DNA of 64,000 nucleotides from Pirellulaceae bacterium (GCA_026004795.1 BPJV01000004.1:657215-721214); one strand, 5' to 3'. Counted from the stretch's first letter, positions 31,334 through 43,100 are shown. Notes: generated from the letters alone by a model not told the origin. Translations and numbers: made by a program.

Positions 31334-34300
31334 TGGTGCAGAAGCCTCCGCCGTATTTTGCACGGGTGCGAGCCGCTGCGCATAAGCGGTGGCAGCAACT
31401 CGATAGCGACCCCGAATTGGCGGCGCCATGGCAACAGCTATTCATGCAGGTCCAAAGCCCGCGCCACGTTTTATCTGAACTGTTGCAAAACGCCGACGAT
31501 GCGGGAGCAACCGAGGTACGCGTGCAGATTGATCACGGCATTTTCACCTTCTCCCACAACGGTGCAGATTTCACGGAGGAGCATTTCGAGTCTCTTTGCC
31601 GCTTCGGTTATTCGAACAAGCGGACGTTGCACACCATCGGTTTTCGCGGCGTCGGATTCAAGAGCGTATTCAGCCTTGGCGACCGCGTTTCCGTACAGAC
31701 TCCTTCGCTTTCTGTTTACTTTGACCGGCATCGCTTCACTCTCCCTCATTGGTTGGAGGATGATGCCCCGTCAAACGGGCAGACCACAATTCGAGTGAAG
31801 ATACGGGACCGGCATCGGCAACAAGAAATCGAACGAAACCTCTCTGATTGGCAACGAAGTCCGTTTGCACTTCTTTTCTTCCGTTCCATCCGCTCGCTTG
31901 AGATCGGTCCAGATCGCATCACTTGGCGACGACTAGGGAAAGGACCTGTGCCCGACAGTCATTGGATGGAACTAGTCGGCATTTCTCAAACGCCGTACCT
32001 ACTGGTGCGGTCTCGAGAAAAAGCGTTTCCCGCTGAAGCGTTGCAAGAGATCCGCGAAGAACGAATGCTCTCTGAGGAGGAAACCGTTACTTTTCCCCCT
32101 TGCCGAGTCGACATTGTGTTGCGTGCCGAGGGCCGCCTCTTTGTCGTGTTGCCGACGGAAATCGAGACCGGTTTACCATTCGCGTGTAACGCTCCGTTCA
32201 TCCAAGACCCAGCCAGGATGAAGATAAAGGATCCCGAGAGTTCGCCAACCAATCAGTGGCTTCTCAAGCGGTGTGGAGTACTCGCCGCGCAAGCAATGTT
32301 GAGTTGGCTGGCCAACAAGCATATTTCCGAAGAAGAGCGCGCGGTCGCTTACCAGTGGCTTCCGTCAATCAAGAAATCGGTATTCTCATCGGCAGCTCTG
32401 CCGAGTGAACTCGTTGCCGGGGCGTTCAATACCAGAATCGAGGGAAAGCCATTTGTGCTAACGGACAGCGGAGAGTTGCGCAAATCAGGTGAGGTTGTCT
32501 GCATCCCAAACGAAATCCACGGCATATGGCCATCGAGTGAGGCGTCCATGTATTTCGACGCCAAGAACCGAGCGCTCTTGTCGCCGCATGTTGCGACAGG
32601 CCATCGCACTTTGTTGGTCGAACGTGGAGCCGTGGAAAAAATTGAGTCTCGGTCCGTTTTGGATGTTCTTGCCGACCTGCGACTCCCGTGCCCAGATACA
32701 TGGGAAAAACTCTTCTCGCTTTGGAAGTTCGTGGCCTCGGAAGTGGATCGGTGGTGGCGTGAGGATACGCCACGAAAGCTCCGCATCGTACCCGCCGCCG
32801 CGAAGTCTAAGTTGTATTCGTCATTGGAAGTTGTTGTCCTTCCCAAGAAACCATTGCTAAAAAACGAAGACGACTGGCAGTTCTTGATACAGGACCTTCA
32901 GTTCGTCGACTCCGACTGGCTGGAGTTTGTTGATCGGACGCTAAAAACCAATGCCCCAAACGATAACCGCCATTCGCGTCGTGATTGGCGAGAGAACTTC
33001 GTTAACTTTGTCGAGTCTCTTGATTTGACCAAGGCTGCCAGCGCGACGAAGTTGATCTCGAATGCGGCAATTTCGCTGCAACATCGCAGTGAAACGAGCA
33101 TCGAAGACTGGATTCATCTTGCGCATTTGGCGGCGGAAATGGATGCGCAGGTGGATGACAACTTTCGGTACGTAACACGCAACGGCACGATCCGAACACT
33201 CAACGATTGCATTTTTGCAGGCGAAAGTGATGAAGTGCAGAGTTTGGTGCCGGATTCGCTCCGAGATGCTGTGTTCCTGCACCCAGATTACTTCGACACC
33301 GTAAAGCCCTCCATGGCAAAGGTTTGGCAAGGCTGGATCGCGTCATCAAAAGCGAAACTGAAGTGGTTTCCGCCAATCGTCCAAAAACGATATTCGTTTT
33401 GGTCGGAAGCCTCCGTAACGAAAGAGGTAAAAACTCGCGAGGGAACAATGCCAGCGGTGTTGCGGTATCGCAACATGGAATTCCGGTTGGAGGACTGGGA
33501 CTTTCCCGATGAGTATTGGACGCACTGGGCGGAGATGGCTGAGGGATCGGATGGCGTATGGGCGGCCGTCCTGGAAAGGGTTCTGAAGCAGTCAACAGCT
33601 TATTGGAACAACCGCCGCTTCCCTCGGGTTATTCAAGTGTCCCAACAAGGGACCGAAGCGCGCGTTGAGACTGGCCCACTGACTCCTCAATGGATACTGC
33701 GACTGCGTGACAAGCCGTGCCTTCGGGACACGAATGGCCACCTACGAAAGCCGTCCGATCTGCTTGTACGGACAAAGGAAACGGAAGCGCTAATCGACGT
33801 CGAACTGTTCGTGCACCACGATCTCGATACCGAAGCCACTCGCCCGATCCTCGTCGCGTTGGGTGTCGGGACGAAGCCCACGGATGCAAATCGAATTATC
33901 GACTGCCTGCGAACGCTGGCCCAGAGCAAGACACCGCCAATTCATGAAGTCGAGCGATGGTACCGCCGCCTCGATCAAATGGCGTCCGCCTGCTCAACTG
34001 AAACGCTGAAACAAATCATCGAGGCGTTTCAGCTCGAAAGGCTGATCCTGACAGATACGCAGACATGGGAAACTACAGATTCAGTGTTCAAAGAACCGGA
34101 TACACTGGTCGATCCAGATGCTGCGGTAATCCGCGACTCCGTCCGTAATCTGACGCTTTGGTCGAAAATCGAGGTCGCCGAACGTCCGACCGCCGAGCTG
34201 GCCCTGAAGTGGCTTACCAACTTGCCCCGCGAATCCAAGCTTGAACCGGAGACAATCTGTCGCATCCGTGAATTGTTAAAGCGATACGCAGAAAAAGTCT

Positions 34301-35553
34301 GGCAGGAGTGCGGTGCCTGGTTGGATCTGGCAGGCCGTTGGGTCCCTGCCGATAAGCTTAAGTATTCAATCTCCATGCAAGCCCTGTCTCGCTGCGGCGG
34401 ACTCTTTGAGTCGATCAAACACCAGACGGCCGATATGCAAATGCTATCATCTGAGACCGCGGGAAATCCTGTTTTCAGCCGATTGCAACCGCTAACTCAG
34501 TGCATTGACTATCGCGTTAACGCACTGTCGACCGGGATGCAACCCGACGAAATACCACCGTGGGCGCGCGCATTCGGGACTACGCTTGCTCGAGTTGTGT
34601 TAGACGACGAATCGGCCACGGAGTCTATTCGAAAACAGGCGGTGCGTCTAAGCCGAACGCGGTGGTGTGTTGTACCGGAGCTTGATTTAATGCCGTACAT
34701 CGATGGGACGCCTGCCGGCGCGTCGATGCCAGCCGACGTCTGCTGGAGCGATGAAGTACTGTATGTTCGTGATCTGCCGCATGCCAAATTAGCTAAACTC
34801 ATTCCCGAGGAGTTAGCCAGTCCGTTCGGTCGACCCGACATCAGAGACGCGTTGCACTACAGTTATGATCGAAATCCCGAAAAGGTCACAGCTTACCTTG
34901 CACAGAACTTTGAATTGGACGAAACGGCACAAAGCGAGACCTCTCGTAGCGACTCGGAGACGGGTGCTGAAGAGGGTGGATCAAAGAGCGTACGAACCGA
35001 TGTGGAGGCAGATACGAACGAGCAACTTGACGACGCACAAACGGTCGACGGGTTTAGCGGAGATGCTGAAGATAGTTTCCATGCGGTTCTGGAGGGCGAC
35101 CACGAAGTCCAAACGGAATCCGATAACGATGAACACCCGGCTCGCACGACTCGCCCCAAACTGGGGGCAAATCCGGAACAATCGCTGATGGAGCGCTTTG
35201 CATTGGCATGCGGATTCAGAAAGGAAATGGACGGTCGATACGTTCATGAGGATGGCCGCCGACTGAGCAAGACCACCGCCTCGAGTTTCCCGTGGGAAGA
35301 AATCAGTCGCGATGGTGAAGTTACACGATTTTATCTGCCTCGCGAGCATTGTCTGGAGCGGCGTCCGATGGAGATCGAGATGGAGCGGTGGGAGTTGCTT
35401 CGGAAACACCCGAATAAATACGCGCTGATACTTGTGTCCTCAGACGGGCGACCGGTTGAATTTGCAGGGCATGAGCTGCACCGTTTGGTCGAAACTGAGA
35501 AGATCAAGGTTTTACCCGCTAGTTACCGGCTGGTATGGGAGCATGACGAATAA
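31333..35553 (+). CDS. Sacsin-like Hsp90-fold (GHKL) ATPase protein, cassette A of the defence operon
   Basis: This 1406-residue protein (a GTG one codon earlier is an alternative start) has an N-terminal GHKL ATPase domain. The N-box is LSELLQNADDAGAT (about residue 49) and the lid glycines are in TIGFRGVGFKSVFSLG (about residue 103), as in sacsin and related bacterial defence proteins. The remaining ~1200 residues have no motif I can name apart from an acidic linker near residues 1200-1270 and a conserved-looking C-terminal domain containing RFYLPREHCLERRPMEIE. Similar large GHKL proteins occur in phage-defence islands, where ATP binding may drive large conformational changes. The gene overlaps the helicase stop and ends three bases before the first chimeric repeat, placing it as an inserted cassette. 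Confidence 0.8.
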
Positions 35554-35555
35554 CC

Positions 35556-36041
35556 ATGAGAAAAAAACTGATCGAAGTGGCGTTGCCGTTGGAGGCGATT
35601 AACAAGGCGTCGGCGCGGGAGAAGTCGATTCGCCATGGGCAACCGTCGACGGTGCATCTGTGGTGGGGGCAGCGGGAGAGGGTCGCGACTCTGAAATCTA
35701 TCACCTTTCTATCACCGAACCGCCGTAATCTCTCACCTGTAGGTGACAAGACATCGCCAAGCATCCACCATGGCGTCGTGCGGCGTTCGCATGGCGTCCC
35801 AGAAAGGAGCATGAGGATCGAATCGATACGCTGCCCGGCGGCAACTGAAGCAGATTCGTTTAACCGTCAGCCGCAGGCGTACGCGTCTGGCAGATTAAAC
35901 CGTAACTTTCGCGTGCGCCTACGGCTGACGGTTAAACAACCGAGAGCCCGCCGTCCGTTCCGCCGCGAACCGAACTTCGGCGCCACCAGTGTTAATTACA
36001 GCTTCAGCGAGCTGTTGCCCCGTTCGGAGGATTTCGTCTGA
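35556..36041 (+). CDS. Chimeric boundary ORF, copy 1 (methylase start fused to helicase end)
   Basis: This is a 161-codon open frame. Its first ~40 codons are almost identical to the start of the DUF1156 methylase gene at ~40190 ([20 protein letters not shown]). Its last ~30 codons match the end of the helicase gene (RRPFRREP...[10 protein letters not shown]). The middle ~90 codons look non-coding and contain a large palindrome at 35858-35937. A second copy of the same length lies at 37821-38306. The frame starts two bases after the GHKL gene and ends overlapping a 19-codon mini-ORF. It may be only a recombination scar, but the frame is open in both copies, which could keep ribosomes moving through the operon. 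Confidence 0.7.
   Translation: MRKKLIEVALPLEAINKASAREKSIRHGQPSTVHLWWGQRERVATLKSITFLSPNRRNLSPVGDKTSPSIHHGVVRRSHGVPERSMRIESIRCPAATEADSFNRQPQAYASGRLNRNFRVRLRLTVKQPRARRPFRREPNFGATSVNYSFSELLPRSEDFV
35858..35937. repeat. Large palindrome within boundary repeat 1
   Basis: Arms of 28 bases (35858-35885 and 35910-35937), beginning GTTTAACCGTCAGCCGCAGG and its complement, pair with two mismatches around a 24-base loop. REP-like palindromes with a CCGTCAGCCGCAGGCG core are frequent in planctomycete genomes, to my knowledge. Confidence 0.8.
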
Positions 36042-36100
36042 TGGATTTCGAGTCTCCGCGTACAACGATACGCTATAGCCGAACTACACGAGTCACGTGA
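36041..36100 (+). CDS. Nineteen-codon mini-ORF linking boundary repeat 1 to the OLD-like gene
   Basis: ATG at 36041 overlaps the TGA of the chimeric ORF, and its own TGA (36098-36100) overlaps the GTGATG start of the next gene. It may be a leftover gene start or a coupling leader. No family is recognisable at this length. Confidence 0.35.
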   Translation: MDFESPRTTIRYSRTTRVT

Positions 36101-37824
36101 TGCTAACGAAGCTAACCATCCGCAATTTCAAAGTCTTCGACGATGTCGAGATCGAACTGGCTGATCGCGTGGTCTTTGTCGGGCCGAACAACTCCGGGAA
36201 AACCTCGGCGCTGCAGGCGTTGGCATTGTGGAATGCCGGCGTGCGAAGGTGGATTGAAAAACGCGGCGCAGGCCCAATTCCAAAGAAACGCCCCGGAGTC
36301 ACGCTCAACCGTCGTGACCTGATCGCGTTGCCCGTGCCCGCAGCCAATCTGCTGTGGCGTGATCTGCACGTGCGGGAGATCTCTCGCCAGAACGGCAAAC
36401 AGAAAACCCGCAACATCCTCATTGAAATCGACGTCGAGGGTGTGACCGGCGGCAAACCGTGGAAAACATGCCTCGAATTTGATTACGCGAACGAGGAATC
36501 GTTCTATTGCCGCTCGCGAGTCGGGCCGGATGGAAATCGTATGGAAGTCCCGCAAGCTGCCGCCGACATACGACTGGCCTATCTGCCGCCGATGTCCGGG
36601 CTGGCGGCCAACGAATCCCGGTTGGACGAGGGAGCCGTACAGGTGCGGCTGGGTGAGGGGCGAACCGCCGAGGTGCTCCGCAACCTGTGTTGGCAAGCCT
36701 TGGAAAGCGGCGGCGATCATTGGCAGCGAATTGTTGATCGGATTGAAAAACTCTTTGGTGCTCGGCTCAACGATCCGAAATACATCCCCGAGCGCGGCGA
36801 AATCGTGATGTCCTACCGAACGTCAGGTGGCGTGGAACTCGACATCTCCGCCAGCGGCCGTGGCCAGCAGCAGACACTGCTCCTGCTGGCCCACATGACG
36901 GCAAACCCCGGTTCGGTCCTGTTGCTGGACGAACCCGACGCGCATCTGGAAATCCTCCGCCAGCGGCAAATCTACGAGGTGCTATCCGAGATTGCCGCAG
37001 AAACCGGCAGCCAGATCATCGCCGCCAGCCATTCCGAAGTCATTCTGAACGAAGCGGCTGATCGCGATACCGTCGTCGCGTTTCTCGGCAAGCCGCACCG
37101 AATCGACGACCGCGGTTCGCAATTGATGAAGGCGCTGAAGGAAATCGGGTTCGACCAATACCTGCAGGCGGAAGAAACCGGATGGGTGTTGTATCTGGAA
37201 GGCTCGACCGATTTGGCCATCCTGCGCGCCTTCGCCGAGAAACTGGATCATCCGGCGCGCGACGTACTGGATTGTCCATTCCCACACTACGTTGGCAACC
37301 AGCCGATGCAGGCCAGACACCACTTTCACGCTCTGCGCGAAGCCAAACAGGACCTGCTCGGAGTCGCCATCTACGACCGGCTCGATCCCCCGCCCAGTTT
37401 CGATGATCCTTATCTGCAACAGACAATGTGGAAGCAACGGGAAATCGAGAATTACCTCTGCCAGCGTTCGACGCTGCTGGAGTGGGCCCAATATGAGGGA
37501 CAAAGGCAGGCAGGCCCCTTGTTTGCTCAACAATGGGTGCCGGTGATGGAACAAACCATCGACAAACTCGAAACCGCACTGGCATCACTGGGCAAGCCAA
37601 GTCCGTGGGGTGCCGACCTCAAGGTCACCGACGAGTTCCTCGATCCGCTGTTCGAGCAGTTCTACAGACAGCTCGAACTGCCCAACCTGATGCGAAAGAC
37701 GGACTATCACACGCTTGCGGCCTACGTGTCGGCCGACGAATTGGATGCCGAGATCACGGAGAAGTTGGATTTGATCGCCGAGACGGCTCAAAAGGCTCGC
37801 GGCGCAAACGGAGTACAACCATGA
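36100..37824 (+). CDS. OLD-like AAA ATPase with TOPRIM-type C-terminus, cassette B
   Basis: The 574-residue protein has an ABC-type ATPase head: Walker [11 protein letters not shown] (about 28-37), signature [15 protein letters not shown], and Walker [13 protein letters not shown]. It continues with a TOPRIM-like module, [20 protein letters not shown] (about residue 361), and a later acidic site in AIYDRLD. This is the build of OLD-family nucleases, which defend against phages as single genes or with a helicase (as in Gabija). No GajB-like UvrD helicase is next to it. The start could be GTG 36097 or ATG 36100. The TGA overlaps the ATG of the second chimeric repeat (ATGA), so the gene lies exactly between two 486-base direct repeats. 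Confidence 0.85.
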   Translation: MLTKLTIRNFKVFDDVEIELADRVVFVGPNNSGKTSALQALALWNAGVRRWIEKRGAGPIPKKRPGVTLNRRDLIALPVPAANLLWRDLHVREISRQNGKQKTRNILIEIDVEGVTGGKPWKTCLEFDYANEESFYCRSRVGPDGNRMEVPQAAADIRLAYLPPMSGLAANESRLDEGAVQVRLGEGRTAEVLRNLCWQALESGGDHWQRIVDRIEKLFGARLNDPKYIPERGEIVMSYRTSGGVELDISASGRGQQQTLLLLAHMTANPGSVLLLDEPDAHLEILRQRQIYEVLSEIAAETGSQIIAASHSEVILNEAADRDTVVAFLGKPHRIDDRGSQLMKALKEIGFDQYLQAEETGWVLYLEGSTDLAILRAFAEKLDHPARDVLDCPFPHYVGNQPMQARHHFHALREAKQDLLGVAIYDRLDPPPSFDDPYLQQTMWKQREIENYLCQRSTLLEWAQYEGQRQAGPLFAQQWVPVMEQTIDKLETALASLGKPSPWGADLKVTDEFLDPLFEQFYRQLELPNLMRKTDYHTLAAYVSADELDAEITEKLDLIAETAQKARGANGVQP

Positions 37825-38306
37825 GAAAAAAACTGATCGAAGTGGCGTTGCCGTTGGAGGCAATCAACGAGGCGTCGGCGCGGGAAAAGTCGATTCGCCA
37901 TGGGCATCCGTCGACGCTGCATCTGTGGTGGGGGCAGCGGGAGAGGGTCGCGACTCTGAAATCTATCACTTTTCTATCACCGAACGGCCGTAATCTCTCA
38001 CCTGTCGGTGACAAGACATCGCCAAGCATCCACCATGGCGTCGTGCGGCGTTCGCATGGCGTCCCAGAAAGGAGCATGAGGATCGAATCGATACGCTGCC
38101 CGGCGGCAACTGAAGCAGATTCGTTTAACCGTCAGCCGCAGGCGTACGCGTCCGGTAAAGTAAACCGTCGCCTTCGCGTGCGCCTGCGGCTGACGGTTAA
38201 AAAACCCAGAGCCCGTCGTCCGTTCCGCCGCGAACCGGACTTCGGCGCAACCAGCGTCAATTACAGCTTCAGCGACCTGCTAGCCAGATCGGAGGAGCCC
38301 GCGTGA
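37821..38306 (+). CDS. Chimeric boundary ORF, copy 2 (methylase start fused to helicase end)
   Basis: Same layout and length (486 bases) as the copy at 35556. I count nine substitutions in the first ~310 bases and about 35-40 overall, with no indels, so most divergence is in the helicase-derived tail. The tail here ends with the same GGAGGAGCCCGCG as the true helicase gene, which supplies a ribosome-binding site. Its TGA overlaps the GTG start of darT. Copy 1 and copy 2 flank the OLD-like gene as direct repeats. Confidence 0.7.
   Translation: MRKKLIEVALPLEAINEASAREKSIRHGHPSTLHLWWGQRERVATLKSITFLSPNGRNLSPVGDKTSPSIHHGVVRRSHGVPERSMRIESIRCPAATEADSFNRQPQAYASGKVNRRLRVRLRLTVKKPRARRPFRREPDFGATSVNYSFSDLLARSEEPA
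38123..38201. repeat. Large palindrome within boundary repeat 2
   Basis: Arms 38123-38150 and 38175-38201 are complementary with one or two mismatches around a 24-base loop. It corresponds to the palindrome at 35858-35937, but the loop sequence has diverged more than the arms. Confidence 0.8.
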
Positions 38307-38947
38307 AGATACCGTATCCCACGCGCATCTTTCGTTTCCTGCACGTGGACAATCTCGAAGTTTGTCTGCGCCGTGGCGGCCTGCATGCGCCCAGCTTCAC
38401 GCCTGATGACGGCCTTGTTTATCGAACCATCCACAACGTCGACATCCAACAACAACGCCGAGTCGCTCGGATTCCCTGCGGACCGCGCGGCGTCGTACAT
38501 GATTACGTCGCGTTTTACTTTGGCTACTTGTCGCCGATGTTGCTGCAGCTCAAGACCGGACGCGTTGAGGGATACGGCGAAGGTCAGGAGCCACTGATCT
38601 ATCTTGTGTCGACCGCGCAGGCAATCGCTCAGTCAGGGACACAATTTGTTTTCTCCGATGGGCACGGCATTGCAGCATTCACCAACTGGTACGATGACCT
38701 CGCTGAACTGAGCCAAGTCGATTGGGACATTGTCTGCCAGAAGTATTGGGCGGACACGGTCGATGACATGGACCGCCAGCGGCGGAAGCAGGCCGAGTTT
38801 CTCGTCCATCAAGAGTGCCGCTGGGACCTGATTACGGAAATCGCCGTATTGAATCGCACAATGAAAGACCGGGTCGCGAAGATACTCGGCCGTTTTCCGA
38901 CCCAGATGCAACGTAACGTCGTTGTCAAGCCCAATTGGTATTACTGA
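38303..38947 (+). CDS. darT: DarT-like DNA ADP-ribosyltransferase toxin
   Basis: The 214-residue protein starts at a GTG overlapping the preceding TGA (GTGA), with GGAGGAG upstream. It shows the DarT (DUF4433) pattern: N-terminal [57 protein letters not shown], and [12 protein letters not shown] with the presumed catalytic Glu near residue 163. DarT attaches ADP-ribose from NAD+ to single-stranded DNA bases and so blocks replication; it is used in abortive anti-phage defence. The antitoxin darG follows 169 bases downstream, the usual gene order. Together they form cassette C between helicase and methylase. Confidence 0.92.
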   Translation: MKIPYPTRIFRFLHVDNLEVCLRRGGLHAPSFTPDDGLVYRTIHNVDIQQQRRVARIPCGPRGVVHDYVAFYFGYLSPMLLQLKTGRVEGYGEGQEPLIYLVSTAQAIAQSGTQFVFSDGHGIAAFTNWYDDLAELSQVDWDIVCQKYWADTVDDMDRQRRKQAEFLVHQECRWDLITEIAVLNRTMKDRVAKILGRFPTQMQRNVVVKPNWYY

Positions 38948-38978
38948 AAAGAAACGACAAGATGAAGAAGTGTCGCGT

Positions 38979-39063
38979 ACCGTTCGTAGTCCCGGCTTTC
39001 GCCGGAAAAAGTGCCGCTTTGCACGAGCCTGCAAGCGCGTGGCCGCCTGAAGGCGCTACTGCA
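38979..39063. repeat. REP-like short palindromic element between darT and darG
   Basis: The segment contains CCGGCTTTCGCCGG and CCGCCTGAAGGCG half-palindromes within GTAGTCCC...GCGCTAC-type flanks. Its position explains the unusually wide 169-base darT-darG gap. The element family is not identified with certainty. Confidence 0.45.
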
Positions 39064-39116
39064 AACACGGGGCGTCGCACGAATAAACACGAACCGAAAG
39101 CAATGGAGTCAGCCCG

Positions 39117-40169
39117 ATGATTGAAGTCACGCGCGGCAACCTGATCGAAGCCGATGCTGAGGCTCTGGTCAACACGGTCAATTGCGAAGGATTCATGGGC
39201 AAGGGGATCGCTCTGCAGTTCAAAAAGGCGTTTCCCGACAACTTCAAAGCCTACGAACGGGCCTGCCGCGCCGGCGAGGTGCAACCCGGCCACATGTTCG
39301 TTTTCGCCACCGGTCAACTGACCAACCCTAAGTACATCATCAACTTTCCGACCAAACGCAAATGGCGGCAGAAATCGCGCCTGGAAGACATCGAATCCGG
39401 CTTAAACGCACTCGTGGAAGAACTGCGACGGTTGGACATTGCATCCGTGGCGATTCCGCCGCTGGGTTGTGGACTGGGCGGGCTCGATTGGCGCACCGTG
39501 CGGCCGATGATCGAAACGGCGCTTAACGAATTGCCCAACGTGCGCGTCCTGTTGTTCGAACCGTCCGGAGCGCCCGCGGCCAGAGACATGCCGATCCGTA
39601 CCAGAAAGCCAAAGCTCACACTGGCCCGCGCCCTGTTTATCCGGCTGATGGAGCAATACGCGCAAATGGCGTACCGCCTGACGCTGTTGGAGATCCAGAA
39701 ACTGGCCTACTTTCTTCAGGAATGCGGTCAACCGCTGCGATTGAAGTACGTCGCCCATCTCTACGGACCGTACGCTCACAATCTCTACAAAGTACTTGAA
39801 ACACTGGAAGGCCACTTCATCCGCGGCTACGGCGACTCCCAGAAACCCGATCAGGAAATCGAGCTGATGCCCGGTGCGACCGACGAGGCACAACGTTTTC
39901 TGCAAGGCGAAACCGAACCCGTGGCCCGATTGGACCGCGTCGCCCGTTTGATCGAAGGCTTCGAAACACCCTACGGAATGGAATTGCTCTCGTCCGTCCA
40001 TTGGGTTGCCTGCCACGGGAATGAACCGGTGAGTGATGCCGAGCAGGCCGTCCGGGCTCTTCACAACTGGAACGAACGCAAGCGAACGATGTTCAAGCCG
40101 GACCACATTCGCGTGGCTTGGGATCGTCTGGCGGAAGAACAATGGATTCAACAGGAGAACGGACAGTGA
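39117..40169 (+). CDS. darG: DarG-like macrodomain antitoxin
   Basis: The 350-residue protein begins with a macrodomain (residues ~1-155): [39 protein letters not shown] and [13 protein letters not shown], the ADP-ribose-binding loops that let DarG remove ADP-ribose from DNA. The C-terminal ~185 residues, including [17 protein letters not shown] and [17 protein letters not shown], resemble the Panacea/DUF4065-like fold that binds and blocks DarT. Thus both the enzymatic and the sequestering antitoxin functions appear intact. The TGA overlaps the GTG start of the DUF1156 methylase (GTGA), so antitoxin and methylase translation are coupled. Confidence 0.92.
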   Translation: MIEVTRGNLIEADAEALVNTVNCEGFMGKGIALQFKKAFPDNFKAYERACRAGEVQPGHMFVFATGQLTNPKYIINFPTKRKWRQKSRLEDIESGLNALVEELRRLDIASVAIPPLGCGLGGLDWRTVRPMIETALNELPNVRVLLFEPSGAPAARDMPIRTRKPKLTLARALFIRLMEQYAQMAYRLTLLEIQKLAYFLQECGQPLRLKYVAHLYGPYAHNLYKVLETLEGHFIRGYGDSQKPDQEIELMPGATDEAQRFLQGETEPVARLDRVARLIEGFETPYGMELLSSVHWVACHGNEPVSDAEQAVRALHNWNERKRTMFKPDHIRVAWDRLAEEQWIQQENGQ

Positions 40170-43100
40170 CCGATCCCCGACCTGCACATCGAAAAAAACT
40201 GATCGAAGTGGCGTTGCCGTTGGAGGCGATTAACAAGGCGTCGGCGCGGGAGAAGTCGATTCGCCATGGGCATCCGTCGACGCTGCATCTGTGGTGGGCG
40301 CGGCGGCCGCTGGCCGCGGCGCGAGCGGTCATCTTTTCGCAAATGGTCGACGATCCGGCCTCCTGCCCCGAAGAGTTCCCCACGGCCGAAGCGCAGGAAG
40401 CCGAACGGCAGCGGCTGTTTGACCTGATCGAAGAACTGGTCCTGTGGGAAAACACGACCAACGAAGAAGTGCTCGAGCGTGCCCGGGCCGAAATCCGCAA
40501 GAGCTGGCAGCGGGCGTGCCGGGATAGGAGTGAGGGGAGAGGAGAGAGGAGCGAGAGTGGCGATGGTGAGGTGTGGGATCCAGAGCGGTTGCCGGCGTTT
40601 CATGATCCGTTTGCCGGCGGAGGCGCGCTGCCGCTGGAAGCGCAGCGGTTGGGGCTGGAAGCGTACGCCAGCGACTTGAACCCCGTCGCCGTGCTGATCA
40701 ACAAGGCGATGATCGAGATTCCCCCGCGATTTGCCGGACGACCTCCGGTCTGTCTAGAAAGTAGGAAACAGGAGTTAGGAAATAGGGAGGCGCGTGATGC
40801 ATTATCGGGAACTGACGGTGTGGCGGAAGGCGATGGACGTGGCGAAGGAAGTCTATCGGCTGGCGCCGCGGCTTCCGCGGGAGGAAGTCTACGGAATGAG
40901 GTCGCAGATCACACGGGCGGCGACGTCGATTCCGGCCAACATCGCGGAGGGTTGGACGAGGGAATCGAACAAAGAGAAGGCCAACTTTCTGTCGATCGCT
41001 CAGGGGTCACTCGCGGAGACGGAGACGTTTCTGACGCTGTGCGAGGAGATCGGGTGGTTTCCGGCGAGCGAGACGAAGAAACTGCGCAGTCTGCTCACGG
41101 AAGTCGGAAAGATGCTGACCACGCTCCGAAAAAACTTCCGCTCCGATCGAAGCCGCTAATTCCTAACCAACTATTTACTAAATCCTACCCCGGCGCAGCC
41201 GGGCTGGCCGAGGACGTGCGGTATTACGGCCAGTGGATGCGGGATGAGGCGGAGAAGCGGATCGGGGATTTGTATCCGAAGGTGAAAGCATGGCGTGATC
41301 CAAAAAGCGGCCGGTATTTTGGCGAAGCCGAAGTCGGAGAGTGGCGGGAGTTAGGAAATAGGAGGGAGGAGTTAGGAAATAGGAGGCGGGAGGCGGAAGA
41401 GGTGGCGAAAGCGTGCGGCTACTCGTCTATTTCCCAATTCCTATCTTCTATTTCCTGCGAAGAACTGACGGTCATTGCATGGTTGTGGGCGCGGACAGTC
41501 AAGAGTCCCAATCCGGCGTTTGCCGATGTCGACGTGCCGCTGGCCTCGACGTTCATGCTCTCGACCAAGAAAGGGAAGGAAGCGTATGTCGAGCCGGTGA
41601 TCGAAGGCGGCAACTATCGTTTCGCAGTCAAGGTTGGCAAACCCAAAGACCCGGCGGCGGCGAAGGCCGGGACGAAGCTCAGCCGCGGGGCGAACTTCAA
41701 GTGCATCATGTCGGGCGAACCGATGTCGCCGGACTACATCAAGTCAGAAGGGCGAGCCGGGCGGATGGGCGCGCGGCTGATGGCAATTGTGGCGGAAGGT
41801 GAACGAGGGCGAGTTTATCTTTCACCGACACCGGAACATGAAGCAATTGCGAAGCAGGCCAAGCCAGCGTGGAAGCCGGAAACGGCGTTGCCGGACGATC
41901 CGCGGAATTTCTGGACGCTTCTTTACGGCTTAACCACTTACGGCGACTTATTCACACCGCGGCAGTTGGTGGCGTTGACGACGTTTTCGGATCTGGTGGG
42001 CGAAGCGATGGAGCGGGTGCGGGCCGACGCGCTGGCCGCCGGACTGCCCGACGACCCCACCCCCTTACGCGACGGCGGCTCCGGTGCCACCGCCTACGCA
42101 CAAGCCGTCGCAGTGTATTTGGGATGTGCGCTTGACAAGGCATCTGATTTCTGGTCGTCCCTCGTTACGTGGATGAACGACCGCGGCGCACTCCAACAAA
42201 CTTTTGGACGACAAGCACTGCCGATGGTTTGGGATTTTTCTGAAGCCAACCCATTTAGCTCGTCTGGAGGTAATTTCTTGCTTTTCATTCGTCGAGGTTC
42301 CGACAGCGTTGTTTTTGCACCTGCGCGTCCAGGCGGTCAAGCCGTTCAACAGGATGCAACAATGCAATCGTTATCGGAAGGGAAAGTAGTATCGACTGAC
42401 CCACCGTACTATGACAACGTGGGTTATGCGGACCTATCGGATTTCTTTTACGTTTGGATTCGAAGGACTCTACACGCCGTATACCCACAGCTTTTTGCCA
42501 CGGTCGCGGTGCCGAAAGTTGAAGAACTTGTGGCAACCCCGTACCGCCACGGCGGGAAGGAGGACGCAGAACTTTTTTTTCTTGCCGGAATGACCAAGGC
42601 AGTTTGGCGTCTCGCGGTTCAAGCCCATGCGGCGTTTCCTGTGACGATCTACTACGCATTCAAACAAGCCGAACGGAAAAGTGATCGCGACACGACAAGT
42701 ACGGGTTGGGAGACGTTTCTGAGTGCGATTATCTCTACCGGTTTAAGAATCACTGGGACTTGGCCGGTTCGCACTGAGAGCCCGGGCCGTGGCAATGCCC
42801 GTGGCACCAACGCCCTTGCCTCGTCGATCGTTCTTGTCTGCCGGAAGCGGCCGGAGGATGCGCCGACGGCGACGCGGCGGGAGTTTGTCGCGACGCTCAA
42901 AAAGGAACTCCCCGAAGCTCTCGTCGAACTGCAAAAAGCCAACATCGCGCCGGTCGACCTGGCGCAGGCGGCGATCGGGCCGGGGATGGCCGTCTTTACC
43001 CGCTACAAACAAGTGCTCGACGCCGAAGGCCAGCCCGTCTCGGTCCGCGAAGCGCTGGCCCTGATCAATCAGGTGCTTGACGAAGCGCTGGCCGAACAGG

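Noticed and set aside
35858..35937. Possible attachment site or CRISPR-like repeat at the boundary palindromes
   Set aside because: Only two copies exist, each inside the 486-base repeat, with no integrase, no spacers and no regular array; a REP-like palindrome is a better explanation.
36100..37824. Gabija GajA
   Set aside because: The ATPase-TOPRIM layout fits, but there is no UvrD-like GajB helicase next to it, so only an OLD-like call is supported.
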